Shown here: in pieces, positions 1-9,177 of the stretch | Layout: the number at the start of each line of letters is the position of its first letter | Position numbering within the stretch: the stretch's first letter is position 1 | From: Streptomyces sp. CB01580 | Lineage (GTDB): Bacteria; Actinomycetota; Actinomycetes; Streptomycetales; Streptomycetaceae | DNA: 64,000 nt | Assembly: GCF_001905795.1 (NCBI RefSeq) | Contig: NZ_LIXJ01000004.1 | Location: forward strand, 1 to 64,000 | Direction of reading: 5' to 3' | Program-made: the position numbers and the translations under genes | The notes under the pieces: model-generated | What the model saw: only the letters and a program-made list of their open reading frames with translations | What the model was told of the DNA's origin: nothing | Databases searched by the model: none

Positions 1-1
1 T

Positions 2-1180
<1,179 letters not shown>

Positions 1181-1340
1181 GGGCTGTCCCGTAATCCGTG
1201 GCGGATCGGCGCGCGGCGTCGGATGTGGCGCATCGCAAGACGGAGAGGTGCCCGCATACGGGACGTATGTGGGCGTTCCGACAACGCGGCGAGGTGCCGC
1301 AGCTGTCGTCGGGCGCCCGTCAGGGATTACGGGACAGCCC
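1181..1340. mobile_element. MITE-like element A, 160 bp
   Basis: A 17-bp perfect terminal inverted repeat, GGGCTGTCCCGTAATCC (1181-1197 and its complement at 1324-1340), bounds a non-coding stretch. The element is flanked on both sides by TGA (1178-1180 and 1341-1343), a likely 3-bp target duplication; the left TGA is the stop codon of the aldo/keto reductase. Read on the minus strand, its core matches the core of element B (about 1680-1770), with segments such as CACCTCGCCGCGTTGTCG and CTTGCGATGC in common. It has no transposase, so it would be moved in trans if at all. Confidence 0.75.
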
Positions 1341-1392
1341 TGAGAGGCCGCCTCACCGGACCGCGGCGTACCCGGTACGGGAGGATGGGCAG

Positions 1393-1638
1393 GTGAGCGA
1401 TGTGAGACATGTGCTGGTGCTGCCCGACCGCGATGCCGCGGAGGAGGTGGCCGGAGAGCTCGCCGACCGGTTCGGGGTCGCCGAGGAGCCCCAGCTCGTA
1501 CGCGATGCGCTGGCCGGTGAGGACGATGCCGAGGACGCCCAGTGGCTGGTGGTCGTGGAGGACCCGTCCGGGCGGCTGGACTCCTCTGCGCTGGATGCCT
1601 TCGCCGCGGAGTACGAGGGGTGGCTCGAAGCGCCCTAG
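1393..1638 (+). CDS. small hypothetical protein, 81 aa
   Basis: Short acidic protein starting VSDVRHVLVLPDRDAAEEVA, rich in Ala, Asp and Glu, with no signal peptide or membrane segment; function not recognised. GTG 1393 has GGAGGA (1379-1384) 8 bases upstream, and the open frame further upstream lies inside element A, so the longer reading is not credible. The TAG stop (1636-1638) lies within CTAG, the left edge of element B, so the present end of the gene may have been set or kept by that insertion. Good G/C third-position bias supports coding. Confidence 0.6.
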   Translation: MSDVRHVLVLPDRDAAEEVAGELADRFGVAEEPQLVRDALAGEDDAEDAQWLVVVEDPSGRLDSSALDAFAAEYEGWLEAP

Positions 1639-1802
1639 TGCTGCGACCGGAAAGGTTCACCGGCTCGCGACGCCCGGCACGGCACCTCGCCGCGTTGTCG
1701 CATCACCCGAGTACGTCCCGTACGAGGGCGATCCTCCGCCTTGCGATGCACCGCACCGGACGCCGCGAGCTTCCCGGCAAACCCTTCCGGTCACAGCACT
1801 AG
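1635..1802. mobile_element. MITE-like element B, 168 bp
   Basis: Near-perfect terminal inverted repeats begin CTAGTGCTG(C/T)GACCGGAA and end in the complementary sequence at 1799-1802. The outer CTAG on both sides fits the YTAR target duplication made by IS5-group elements. The core is homologous to element A in inverted orientation, and the ends match element C at 38504-38739. It lies between two converging genes: its left CTAG contains the TAG stop of the upstream small ORF, and the YceI-like gene ends 16 bp beyond its right edge. The hairpin may also act as a terminator. Confidence 0.75.
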
Positions 1803-1817
1803 CGAGGCACCCGCGGC

Positions 1818-2702
1818 TCAGGTCTTGGGGACGATCTGGATGTCCATGTCGATGGAGATGCTGGAGCCGACGGCGGCGATGCCCCGGGCCAACATGGTCT
1901 GCCAGGTGAGGGTGAAGTCCTCGCGGTGCAGTTCCGTGGTGGCCCGGCAGGCGGCGCGGGTCTCGCCCTCCAGGCCGTTGCCCAGGCCGAGGTACTGGGT
2001 GTCCAATGCGATCGTGCGGCTGACGCCGTGCAGCGTGAGTGCGCCGGTCACGCCCCAGCGGGTGCCGCCGCGGTGGACGAAGCGGTCGCTGTAGAACTCC
2101 ATCGTCGGGTAGCGGCCGACGTCCAGGAAGTCGCCGGACCGCAGGTGGTCGTCACGCATCTGGACGTTCGTGTCGATCGACGCGGCGTCGATGACCACGT
2201 GCATGGCGGATTCCTCCATGCGGTCGGCGATCCGGACGGCACCCGCGAAGGTGTTGAACCGGCCGTGGATGCGCGCCATGCCGATGTGCCGGACCGTGAA
2301 GCCGATCTGCGAATGCGTCGGATCCACCTCCCACTCGCCCGGCGCGGGGAGCTGCGGGGGCGCGACGATCTGCAGGGTGATGTCGCCCAGGCCCGCGTGG
2401 CCGCCCTCGACGACCGTGGCCGCGCCGTGGAACGGGGTGAAGCCCTCGGCCGTGACGGCCAGTCGGTACTCACCGGTCGGGACCGTGGCGAGGATGTTGC
2501 CGTACGGATCCGTCTCACCGCCGACGACCTTCCGGCCCGCGCCGTCCGTGACGACGAACTCGGCCTGCTGGACGGCATCGTTGACCGGGTCGAGCACGCG
2601 GCAGCTGAGCACTCCGGCGGTGTGCGGCACATCCAGCCCGGTGAGGGCGTTGCCACGCGGAACGTTCGCCGATTCCCTGCTTCGCAGCCAGCGACCGAAC
2701 AT
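1818..2702 (-). CDS. YceI-like domain protein with N-terminal carboxypeptidase-regulatory-like domain
   Basis: About 294 residues. The C-terminal two thirds is a YceI-type lipocalin-like domain, starting EWEVDPTHSQIGFTVRH and continuing through FDVGRYPTMEFYS-like and GALTLHGVSRTIALD segments; this family binds isoprenoid-like lipids. The first third (about residues 25-125) looks like a carboxypeptidase-regulatory beta-sandwich, with TDPYGNILATVPTGEYRLAV. No clear signal peptide is seen, so location is uncertain. ATG 2702 (MFGRWLRSRES) was chosen over the longer 326-residue reading because the extension is Arg/Gly-rich and non-typical. The upstream Shine-Dalgarno is weak (GTAGGC). It converges with the small ORF at 1393-1638 across element B. 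Confidence 0.8.
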   Translation of the reverse strand: MFGRWLRSRESANVPRGNALTGLDVPHTAGVLSCRVLDPVNDAVQQAEFVVTDGAGRKVVGGETDPYGNILATVPTGEYRLAVTAEGFTPFHGAATVVEGGHAGLGDITLQIVAPPQLPAPGEWEVDPTHSQIGFTVRHIGMARIHGRFNTFAGAVRIADRMEESAMHVVIDAASIDTNVQMRDDHLRSGDFLDVGRYPTMEFYSDRFVHRGGTRWGVTGALTLHGVSRTIALDTQYLGLGNGLEGETRAACRATTELHREDFTLTWQTMLARGIAAVGSSISIDMDIQIVPKT

Positions 2703-3221
2703 CTCTTGCCTACCCCCTCGGGCTGAGTCACCTTGGGGCCTGACGACTGGACATACGCGTCGGAGCACCGGCCCACCGACGAGCATGCATTCGACCACCC
2801 TTGTGGCGTTCGAGGCAAACGGAGCAGCTCGCAGGTGCTTGTGTAGAGGTGTTACCGAAGGTCCGAATTAGCCGTTCCGTCTGCGCCGCGGTCGGTGGCG
2901 CGGCACGCCGGCTCCCCGCTGACGAACTGCCCGGCCCACCGGTCCCTGCGGTCGACGTCACACCGCCTGGGCGCCCGGAACCTCCTCCGCCCGCACCCGA
3001 CGTCCCACGACGGACCGCCGACGGCCGTCCGCGGCGGCTGGCGGCGGTCCGTGTGGCCGGGGCCACAGAACGGTCCACGACGGCCGACGGAGTCCGAGGC
3101 AGCCCGACGGCCTCCGCGTGGCCGTGGCCACGGAGCGGTCCACGGCCACGATCGCGGCCGCTCGCGGCCACGACGGCATGCCCGTGCGGGCAATCCGCAT
3201 GACGGTACGTCGCGGTGGCGT
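2703..3221. other. intergenic region, about 520 bp
   Basis: It lies between the start of the YceI-like gene and the end of comEC, both on the minus strand. It is very GC-rich and contains short direct and inverted repeats of CGGTCCACG, GGCCACG and GCGGCC-type words around 3050-3160. I see no convincing ORF, RNA gene or strong terminator. Confidence 0.5.
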
Positions 3222-5819
3222 TCACGAGCGACCGACCGCCCGCAGTGCCGCCCCGGCTCCCGAAACGGCGACCGCGCCGTCCGTGTCCGTGCGCAGCACC
3301 ACCGCGCCGCCCGCTCTGAGCGCGTCGAGGGTGCGCGGGGAGGGGTGCCCGTACGGGTTGTCCCTGCCCACGCTCACCAGGGCGAGCCTCGGGTGCACGC
3401 CGCGTGTCAGAGCGGGGTCCTGATGAGCGGAACCATGATGGGCGACCTTGAGCACGTCCACGCGCGGCAGCTGCGGGTGTCTTCGCAACAACCCCTGCTG
3501 GGCCGGTGGTTCGAGGTCACCGAGGAGCAACAGCGTCGGCCCGCCGGTCCGGACGTACAGCGTGATGCTGGCGTTGTTGGGCTCCCTCGGCAGGAACTCC
3601 CCCGGCAGCACGGAGGCACCGCCCGCCGCCCCGCCCGGCCCCGCACCACCCGTCGGCCAGAGGACCTGCCAGTCGAGCGGGCCGAGCTGTCGCCGTTCAC
3701 CGGGGACGGCCCGGATCAGGGGTACGCCCGACGCGGCGGCCGTTCTCCGCACGAACGCGGCCTGGTCCGGGGGTTCGTCCAGGCTCGTCGTCTGGATCGC
3801 CCCCACCGCTCGGCCGCGCAGTACCCCCGGCAGTCCCCGGACGTGGTCCGCGTGGAAGTGTGTGAGCACCAGGAGAGGCACCTCGGAGATGCTCAGGTCG
3901 TCCAGGCACCGGTCGACGAGCCCCGGGTCGGGCCCGGTGTCGACGACCACGCCCCTGGTACCTCCTGCGGCCAGCACCAGCGCGTCCCCCTGCCCCACGT
4001 CGCACATCGCGAACGCCCAGTCGGGAGGCGGCCATCCGGTCAACACTCGGGTGAGCGGCACCGGGCGGAGCACCGCGAGGACCAGCAGCAGCGCGGCTGC
4101 CGCACAGACCCAGGGGTGGCGCACCGCGCGACGGACGAACAGCACCACCAGGACCGTCAGCGCGGCGAGCAGCAGCGCCCCCTTCCCGCCATCGGGCCAG
4201 TCGATCGCCGCTCCAGGCAGCGCCGCCCCGGTGCGGGCCACCGAACCGATCCACCCGGCGGGCCATCCGGCGACCCGGGCGAGCGCCTCCGCCACCGGCA
4301 TGGCCACCGGCGCGACGGCGAGCGCGGCGAACCCCAGGACCGTGGCCGGTGCCACCGCGAACTCGGCCAGCAGATTGCACGGGACCGCCACCAGACTGAC
4401 CCGCGAGGCTAGCAGCACGACGACCGGCGCGCACACCGCCTGCGCGGCGGCGGCCGCGGCCAGTGCCTCGGAGACCCGGGGCGGGAATCCGCGCCGCCGC
4501 AGCGCGCCGCTCCAGTGGGGCGCGATGGTGAGCAGGGCCCCGGTGGCGAGCACGGAGAGGACGAAGCCGTAACTGCGCGCCATCCACGGGTCGTACAGCA
4601 CGAGCAGCAGGACCGCTGCGGCCAGGGCCGGGATCAGCGATCTGCGGCGGCCCGTGCCGATGGCGAGCAGGGTGATCAGTCCGCAGGCCGCGGCCCGCAG
4701 CACGCTCGGCTCGGCCCGGCAGACGATGACGAAGGCGAGCGTGAGCCCTCCGCCGAGCACCGCTGTCAGCCGCAGCGGGATGCCCAACCGGGGCGCCAGG
4801 CCACGACGTTCGGCGCGCAGCGCGGTGCCCGGCGGCCCGATCAGAAGGGCCAGCAGGATGGCCAGGTTGGCACCCGAGACCGCCATCAGGTGGGTGAGGT
4901 CGGTCGCCCGGAAGGCCTCATGCAGTTCCGGCGAGATCCGGGACGTGTCGCCGACCACCAGGGCGGGCAACAGCGCCCGGGCGTCGGGATCGAGCCGCTC
5001 GGTCGCCCGCCGCAGACCTCCCCGCAGCGCACCCGCCGTGCGCTGGACCAAGGAGGGCGGCCCGATGATGCGGGGTGGGCCCTTGCCCTCCGGCCGCAGC
5101 ACGGCGGCGCTGCGCTCCCCCTCGTGCAGGGGCGGCGCCAGCCGGCCGCCGATGCGCAGTCGGGTGGAGGGGAGCAACTGCTGCCACCGGGCCATCGATC
5201 CGCCGGGCGGGACGATCAGCAGCACCGGCGTGCTCAGCCGCGTGACCGCGCCGCCGGGCCCGGTCAGCCGCGTGATCTCGGCGTCGATGAGGAGCGAGAC
5301 GGGTGTGCTGTGGTCCCCGCGCACCCGCGGCACGGTCCGTCGTGCGTCGGAGGTCACGGTCACCTCCGCCTCGACGCTCTCGAAGCGCTGCGCCAGGTCG
5401 CGCACCGGCCCCTTCCGCACGTCCGCGCTGTGCAGTCCGGCCGACGCGGCACCGGCGGCGGCACAGAACAACGCCGCCGCGATGGCGGTCGCGGTGGTGT
5501 ACGGCCGCTGCCGGCCCGCCGTGCTCCCGCCGTCGGCCGCCTCTCCCTCGGTGCCGGCTCCGGGCTCGCGGGGACCACCGGCCGTCGAGACCCTCGGCAG
5601 CGCCAGGAACACCAGGGCCGTGCCGACACAGAGCATCGCGCCTGTGGCCGTCCACCACCCGGGCGCGCTCAGCGCGAGTGCCGCCCCGGCCCACGCCGCG
5701 ATCGCCGGTGGGACCAGCCTCAGATCCGCCGGCCCCTCCCGCCGAGGGTCTGACACCCCGGGACGACCGCTCGACACCGGCCGACTGTCCGGCAACGCCT
5801 GGGTCTGCGCCGGATTCAT
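3222..5819 (-). CDS. comEC: ComEC/Rec2-family competence membrane protein
   Basis: Large polytopic membrane protein, 865 residues. In competent bacteria ComEC forms the channel that takes single-stranded DNA across the membrane; natural competence is not established for Streptomyces, so the role here is inferred from family only. The N-terminal half has hydrophobic segments and an OB-like region. The central part carries the competence domain (around VVGDTSRISPELHEAF and HLMAVSGANLAILLALL). The C-terminal quarter is a metallo-beta-lactamase-like domain with THFHADH at about residue 653 and AHHGSAHQD further on. The start ATG overlaps the comEA stop (ATGA, 5816-5819), indicating translational coupling. 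Nothing recognisable follows it for 500 bp. Confidence 0.93.
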   Translation of the reverse strand: MNPAQTQALPDSRPVSSGRPGVSDPRREGPADLRLVPPAIAAWAGAALALSAPGWWTATGAMLCVGTALVFLALPRVSTAGGPREPGAGTEGEAADGGSTAGRQRPYTTATAIAAALFCAAAGAASAGLHSADVRKGPVRDLAQRFESVEAEVTVTSDARRTVPRVRGDHSTPVSLLIDAEITRLTGPGGAVTRLSTPVLLIVPPGGSMARWQQLLPSTRLRIGGRLAPPLHEGERSAAVLRPEGKGPPRIIGPPSLVQRTAGALRGGLRRATERLDPDARALLPALVVGDTSRISPELHEAFRATDLTHLMAVSGANLAILLALLIGPPGTALRAERRGLAPRLGIPLRLTAVLGGGLTLAFVIVCRAEPSVLRAAACGLITLLAIGTGRRRSLIPALAAAVLLLVLYDPWMARSYGFVLSVLATGALLTIAPHWSGALRRRGFPPRVSEALAAAAAAQAVCAPVVVLLASRVSLVAVPCNLLAEFAVAPATVLGFAALAVAPVAMPVAEALARVAGWPAGWIGSVARTGAALPGAAIDWPDGGKGALLLAALTVLVVLFVRRAVRHPWVCAAAALLLVLAVLRPVPLTRVLTGWPPPDWAFAMCDVGQGDALVLAAGGTRGVVVDTGPDPGLVDRCLDDLSISEVPLLVLTHFHADHVRGLPGVLRGRAVGAIQTTSLDEPPDQAAFVRRTAAASGVPLIRAVPGERRQLGPLDWQVLWPTGGAGPGGAAGGASVLPGEFLPREPNNASITLYVRTGGPTLLLLGDLEPPAQQGLLRRHPQLPRVDVLKVAHHGSAHQDPALTRGVHPRLALVSVGRDNPYGHPSPRTLDALRAGGAVVLRTDTDGAVAVSGAGAALRAVGRS

Positions 5820-6907
5820 GGCCCCACCAATGGCCGGAGGTCGGCGAACCGCCGTTCGCCGATGCCGTTGACCTCGCGGAGCTCGTCGACCGACCGGAAG
5901 CCGCCGTGCCGCATGCGGTAGTCGATGATGTGCTGAGCGAGCACCGGTCCGACGCCTGGCAGTGTGTCGAGTTGATCGACGGTCGCGCTGTTGAGGCTGA
6001 CCGGCCCGGTCGCGGAGCCGGAACCGCCGCCCGTGCCGCCGGCGGATCCCCCGCCGTCGGCGACGGGAGTGCCCGGCGGGGCGCCCACCATGATCTGCTC
6101 CCCGTCCACGAGAACGCGTGCCCGATTGAGCCCGGTGAGGTCGACGCCCGACCGGGCTCCGCCCGCTGCCCGCAGCGCGTCGGCGACCCTGGCACCGGAC
6201 GGCAGTCGCTGGATCCCCGGTCGCCGCACCTTCCCGCTCACGTCCACGACGACGTGAGCGGCCTCCTCTGCGACGGGCTTTGCTCCGGGCGACGGCCCGG
6301 GGACGGCGGCGTCACCGGGCGCCGGACGCACCGCCCCGGCCCGTGCGGCCTCGCCGACCAGGTCGGGTGGCCGTACGGGATGCGGACGCGCCGACCAGAA
6401 ATGTGCCGTCGCGAAGCCCACGGCCACGGCGAGGACAACGGCCAGTGCGGCAAGGGTCCTGGGCTCCACCCCGCATCTGAGCTGAAGCCATACCGGAATC
6501 CGCTCCCGCAGCGCGGGCCCCAGCCGCGCCCGCAGGCCCGGCAGGGCGGAGCCGTTCCCCGGGGGCGGGGCCGGTGGGGGCGTCGTGCTCGAACGAGGGG
6601 GTGGCGTGGGGACGGCGTCCGATGCCGTCGCCGGTAACGGGCCCGGCGCCACGAGCGGGTCGGGGTCCGGACGGGTGGGCGCCTCAGGCACGGACCGCGT
6701 GCCCGGTTCACCGTCCGTCCCTCCCATGAGCACGTCCGCGCGACGGCGCGCGGCCGCCGCCACACTGTCCCTGCTCCTGCGCGACGCCCGCCGTCGTCCG
6801 GGGCCGAGACCGGAGCCGCCACGGCCTCGCCCCGGCCCGCTGCTACTGCCGCTGCCGCCATCGGTCGCGTGAAGTGTGCTGGTCGTACGGAGTGTTCGCA
6901 GAGTCAT
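5816..6907 (-). CDS. comEA: ComEA-family helix-hairpin-helix DNA-binding protein
   Basis: Membrane-anchored DNA receptor of the ComEA family, 363 residues. Order: a disordered Gly/Ser/Arg- and Pro-rich N-terminus (about 1-145), one transmembrane helix (AALAVVLAVAVGFATAHF, about 152-170), an SLBB-like domain (VVVDVSGKVRRPGI onward, about 217-275), a Gly/Ser linker, and two helix-hairpin-helix motifs at the end (LDTLPGVGPVLAQHIIDYR and LREVNGIGERRFADLR). The N-terminus is longer than in Bacillus ComEA, so the true start may be downstream, for example near LMGGTDGEPGTR. It is coupled to comEC by a 4-base ATGA overlap. Confidence 0.9.
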   Translation of the reverse strand: MTLRTLRTTSTLHATDGGSGSSSGPGRGRGGSGLGPGRRRASRRSRDSVAAAARRRADVLMGGTDGEPGTRSVPEAPTRPDPDPLVAPGPLPATASDAVPTPPPRSSTTPPPAPPPGNGSALPGLRARLGPALRERIPVWLQLRCGVEPRTLAALAVVLAVAVGFATAHFWSARPHPVRPPDLVGEAARAGAVRPAPGDAAVPGPSPGAKPVAEEAAHVVVDVSGKVRRPGIQRLPSGARVADALRAAGGARSGVDLTGLNRARVLVDGEQIMVGAPPGTPVADGGGSAGGTGGGSGSATGPVSLNSATVDQLDTLPGVGPVLAQHIIDYRMRHGGFRSVDELREVNGIGERRFADLRPLVGP

Positions 6908-7266
6908 GCCTCACGACGGTAGGCACATTCACCCGAACCTGCTGAGCCGACCCGATTTCGGTGGACAACGGGCCAGTTGTGAATAACTCGGCCACACCGA
7001 GGAGTGAAATCCGGGGACCTGCCGGAACGCGGGCTGGCAGTCCCGAAGGCTGGAGACCTCGAGGCCCACCGGTCGCAGACCACGAGCCGGACATCGAACC
7101 CGAGGGCTGCGGCCCCGAACCGAAGACAGGATCCGCGGACTGCGGCTCCGAGCCGAAGGCGGGATCCGAGGGCCGAAAGCCGACGGGCGCGGGCCCATTG
7201 CCAACGGGCGCGGGCCCAGAGCCGGCGCGGTCGGGCCCGGAGTGGAAGGCCGGGAGCGGTCCGGCC
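6908..7266. other. comEA upstream region with short tandem repeats
   Basis: About 360 bp between degV and comEA, both on minus. It holds two 33-bp imperfect tandem units (7107-7139, 7140-7172) and two 21-bp units (7182-7202, 7203-7223) built around GGGCGCGGGCCC. Nearer comEA there are two DnaA-box-like 9-mers on the minus strand, TTATTCACA (6978-6986) and TTGTCCACC (6960-6968). No credible ORF. Confidence 0.55.
7107..7223. repeat. two short tandem repeats (33 bp x2, 21 bp x2)
   Basis: CTGCGGCYCCGARCCGAAG-type 33-bp units at 7107-7139 and 7140-7172, followed by 21-bp units at 7182-7202 and 7203-7223 that contain the palindromic word GGGCGCGGGCCC. Both sets are intergenic and downstream of degV. 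Confidence 0.65.
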
Positions 7267-8112
7267 TCAGCGTGGCGAGACCACCGCTCCGAGCAGACCG
7301 GGTCCGGTGTGCGCGCCGATCACCGCACCCACCTCGCTGACGTGCAGATCGACCAGGCCGGGCACCCGCTCGCGCAACCGTTCGGCGAGCCGCTCGGCCC
7401 GCTCCGACGCCGCCAGGTGGTGCACGGCGACATCCACCCGCGTGCTGCCCGCCGCCTCCGCGACGATCTCCTCCAGACGCGCGATCGCCTTCGACGCCGT
7501 CCGCACCTTCTCCAGCGGTTCGATACGGCCGCTCTCCAGCCGAAGCAGCGGCTTCACCGCGAGCGCCGATCCCAACAGCGCCTGAGCGGCACCGATACGG
7601 CCGCCCCGGCGCAGATAGTCCAGCGTGTCGACGTAGAAGTACGCGGATGTGCCCGCGGCCCGCTTCTCCGCGGCCGCGACGGCCTCGTCAAGGCTTCCGC
7701 CCTCCTCCACCGTCTCCGCCGCCTCCAGCGCGCAGAACCCGAGGGCCATGGCGACCATTCCGGTGTCCACCACACGTACCGGAACCGGCGCGTCCTTCGA
7801 CGCGAGCAGCGCGGCGTCGTATGTGCCCGACATCTCGGCGGAGAGATGGAGCGAGACGATGCCGGAGGCTCCGGCGTCGGCCGCCGCCCGGTACGCAGCC
7901 GCGAAGACCTCCGGGCTGGGCCGGGACGTCGTCACGGGGCGGCGCTTCTGGAGCGCCGAGGCGAGCTCGCGGGCGGAGAGCTCCGTGCCGTCCTCCAGGG
8001 CCTGATCGCCGAGGACGACGGTCAGAGGCACCGCGATGATGCCGTGCCGCTCCATCGCCTCGGGCGGCAGATAGGCCGTGGAATCGGTGACGATCGCGAC
8101 ATGGCGGGACAT
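7267..8112 (-). CDS. DegV family protein (fatty-acid-binding, FakB-like)
   Basis: A 281-residue cytosolic protein of the DegV/FakB family. These proteins hold one fatty acid and, where FakA is present, present it for phosphorylation; a FakA partner is not visible in this window. The N-terminal signature VAIVTDSTAYLPPEAMERHG is clear, followed by TSRPSPEVFAAAYR and SGIVSLHLSAEMSGTYDAA, which line the ligand pocket in the family. The length is typical. ATG 8112 was preferred to GTG 8139 because homology begins at MSRHVAIVTDST. No good Shine-Dalgarno precedes either, so a leaderless or weakly initiated start is possible. Confidence 0.9.
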   Translation of the reverse strand: MSRHVAIVTDSTAYLPPEAMERHGIIAVPLTVVLGDQALEDGTELSARELASALQKRRPVTTSRPSPEVFAAAYRAAADAGASGIVSLHLSAEMSGTYDAALLASKDAPVPVRVVDTGMVAMALGFCALEAAETVEEGGSLDEAVAAAEKRAAGTSAYFYVDTLDYLRRGGRIGAAQALLGSALAVKPLLRLESGRIEPLEKVRTASKAIARLEEIVAEAAGSTRVDVAVHHLAASERAERLAERLRERVPGLVDLHVSEVGAVIGAHTGPGLLGAVVSPR

Positions 8113-8220
8113 GAGCGGGAGGTTACCTGGCGGGCCCACCGCTCGGCAGTCCGACCCCGACCGATGGACCGCTCCCGCTCACTTCGGGCCACATCCTGGC
8201 GCTTTCGGCCACCGAACGGT

Positions 8221-9006
8221 TCAGGTGGTCGTTTCCGGCCGAGCCGTCTTCTGCCACGGGTATTCGGGCTGGATACGGGGGTCCGGAGCCGGTATGGCCC
8301 GCTCCCGGCCGTCGGCCGCCCCGTGCTCGTGCCGCTGGTTCCCCTGCCCCTGCCCGCCACGGTCGGCCTGCCCCCGGCCCTCTGCCTGTGTGCGACCGTC
8401 GGCCCGTGTGTGAGCGTCGGGCCACGGGTCGTGGCTCCGCTCCCCGACGGGCTCGTTCGGCTCGACCGTCCAGTGCCGCAGCGCTCCGGCCTCCATGTCG
8501 ATCTGCGCGTTCAGCGCCTCCAGATCGTCGTCGACGAACCGCCGTGCCCGGTCCCGGGCGGCCCAGCGCAGCGAGTCCGCCGAGTGCGTGATCCGCTCCG
8601 TGCGCTCCTTCAGCTCCGGCAGCAGCGCGGCGACCGTCGCCCGGTCGGGCTCGCGCTCCAGTCTTCTCAGATCCTCGTCGAGCTCGCGTCCGTGCACACT
8701 GAGCCGCCGGAAGAGGTCCAGTGACTCCGAGAGCGAGGCGTCCTCGACGACCCCCGCCCGCAGCGCCTCCTGCGTGGCCCGCATCGACGTGCGCAGCGAG
8801 AGCCGCAGCTGCGCGAGCTCTCCGCCCACGCCCGTCTGGCCGTAGCTCTTCGCGCGCAGCGTGGTGTCCTCGACCGCGCGGCGCGCCTGGACGATCGTGC
8901 GGTCCACACCCCGCTTCGCCGCGCCGATGGCCTTGACGCTCGCGTACACCCCCAGGGCGATGAACGCGAAAAAGAGCAATCCCAGGATCAGGATCACGGC
9001 TTCCAT
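8221..9006 (-). CDS. membrane-anchored coiled-coil protein, function unknown
   Basis: 261 residues. One N-terminal transmembrane helix (AVILILGLLFFAFIALGVYA, residues 3-22) is followed by a long helical, charged region (about 30-175) rich in Arg, Glu, Leu and Ala, consistent with a coiled coil. The low-complexity hydrophilic tail has Gln, Gly, Asp and Arg (about 185-245). I do not recognise a named family. GAGGGG lies just upstream of ATG 9006. It is transcribed in the same direction as degV, 108 bp apart. The topology suggests a membrane-tethered scaffold with most of the protein on one side. Confidence 0.75.
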   Translation of the reverse strand: MEAVILILGLLFFAFIALGVYASVKAIGAAKRGVDRTIVQARRAVEDTTLRAKSYGQTGVGGELAQLRLSLRTSMRATQEALRAGVVEDASLSESLDLFRRLSVHGRELDEDLRRLEREPDRATVAALLPELKERTERITHSADSLRWAARDRARRFVDDDLEALNAQIDMEAGALRHWTVEPNEPVGERSHDPWPDAHTRADGRTQAEGRGQADRGGQGQGNQRHEHGAADGRERAIPAPDPRIQPEYPWQKTARPETTT

Positions 9007-9054
9007 GAGCGCCCCTCGGGTGTCGTATCGGTGCCGGCCACTCCACCGTAAACG

Positions 9055-9101
9055 CTACGGGCAGGCCGAGGGTTCCTTCGGAACCCCCAACCTGCCCGTA
9101 G
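9055..9101 (-). terminator. leuS terminator hairpin
   Basis: The stem CTACGGGCAGG / CCTGCCCGTAG with an extended inner helix (GGGTTCC-TTCG-GAACCC) lies 77 bp beyond the leuS stop. The T run is weak, as is usual in Streptomyces. Confidence 0.8.
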
Positions 9102-9177
9102 GGGAACGCCCCCAGTCACACGGGGCGGCCTGCCGGTCGCCTGTCCGTGCCCGTCACGCGGGGACGATCGGCGCCGT

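Noticed and set aside
1198..1392. N-terminal extension of the small ORF at 1393
   Set aside because: The extension lies in and just after element A and has no ribosome site, whereas GTG 1393 has GGAGGA at good spacing.
2895..4412. Long plus-strand frame of 505 codons
   Set aside because: It lies antisense to comEC, is Arg/Pro/Gly/His-rich and has no family signature; a shadow of the high-GC third positions of comEC.
4918..6195. Minus-strand ORF of 425 codons across the comEA/comEC junction
   Set aside because: Out of frame with both genes, Arg/Ala/Gly-rich, and without any motif.
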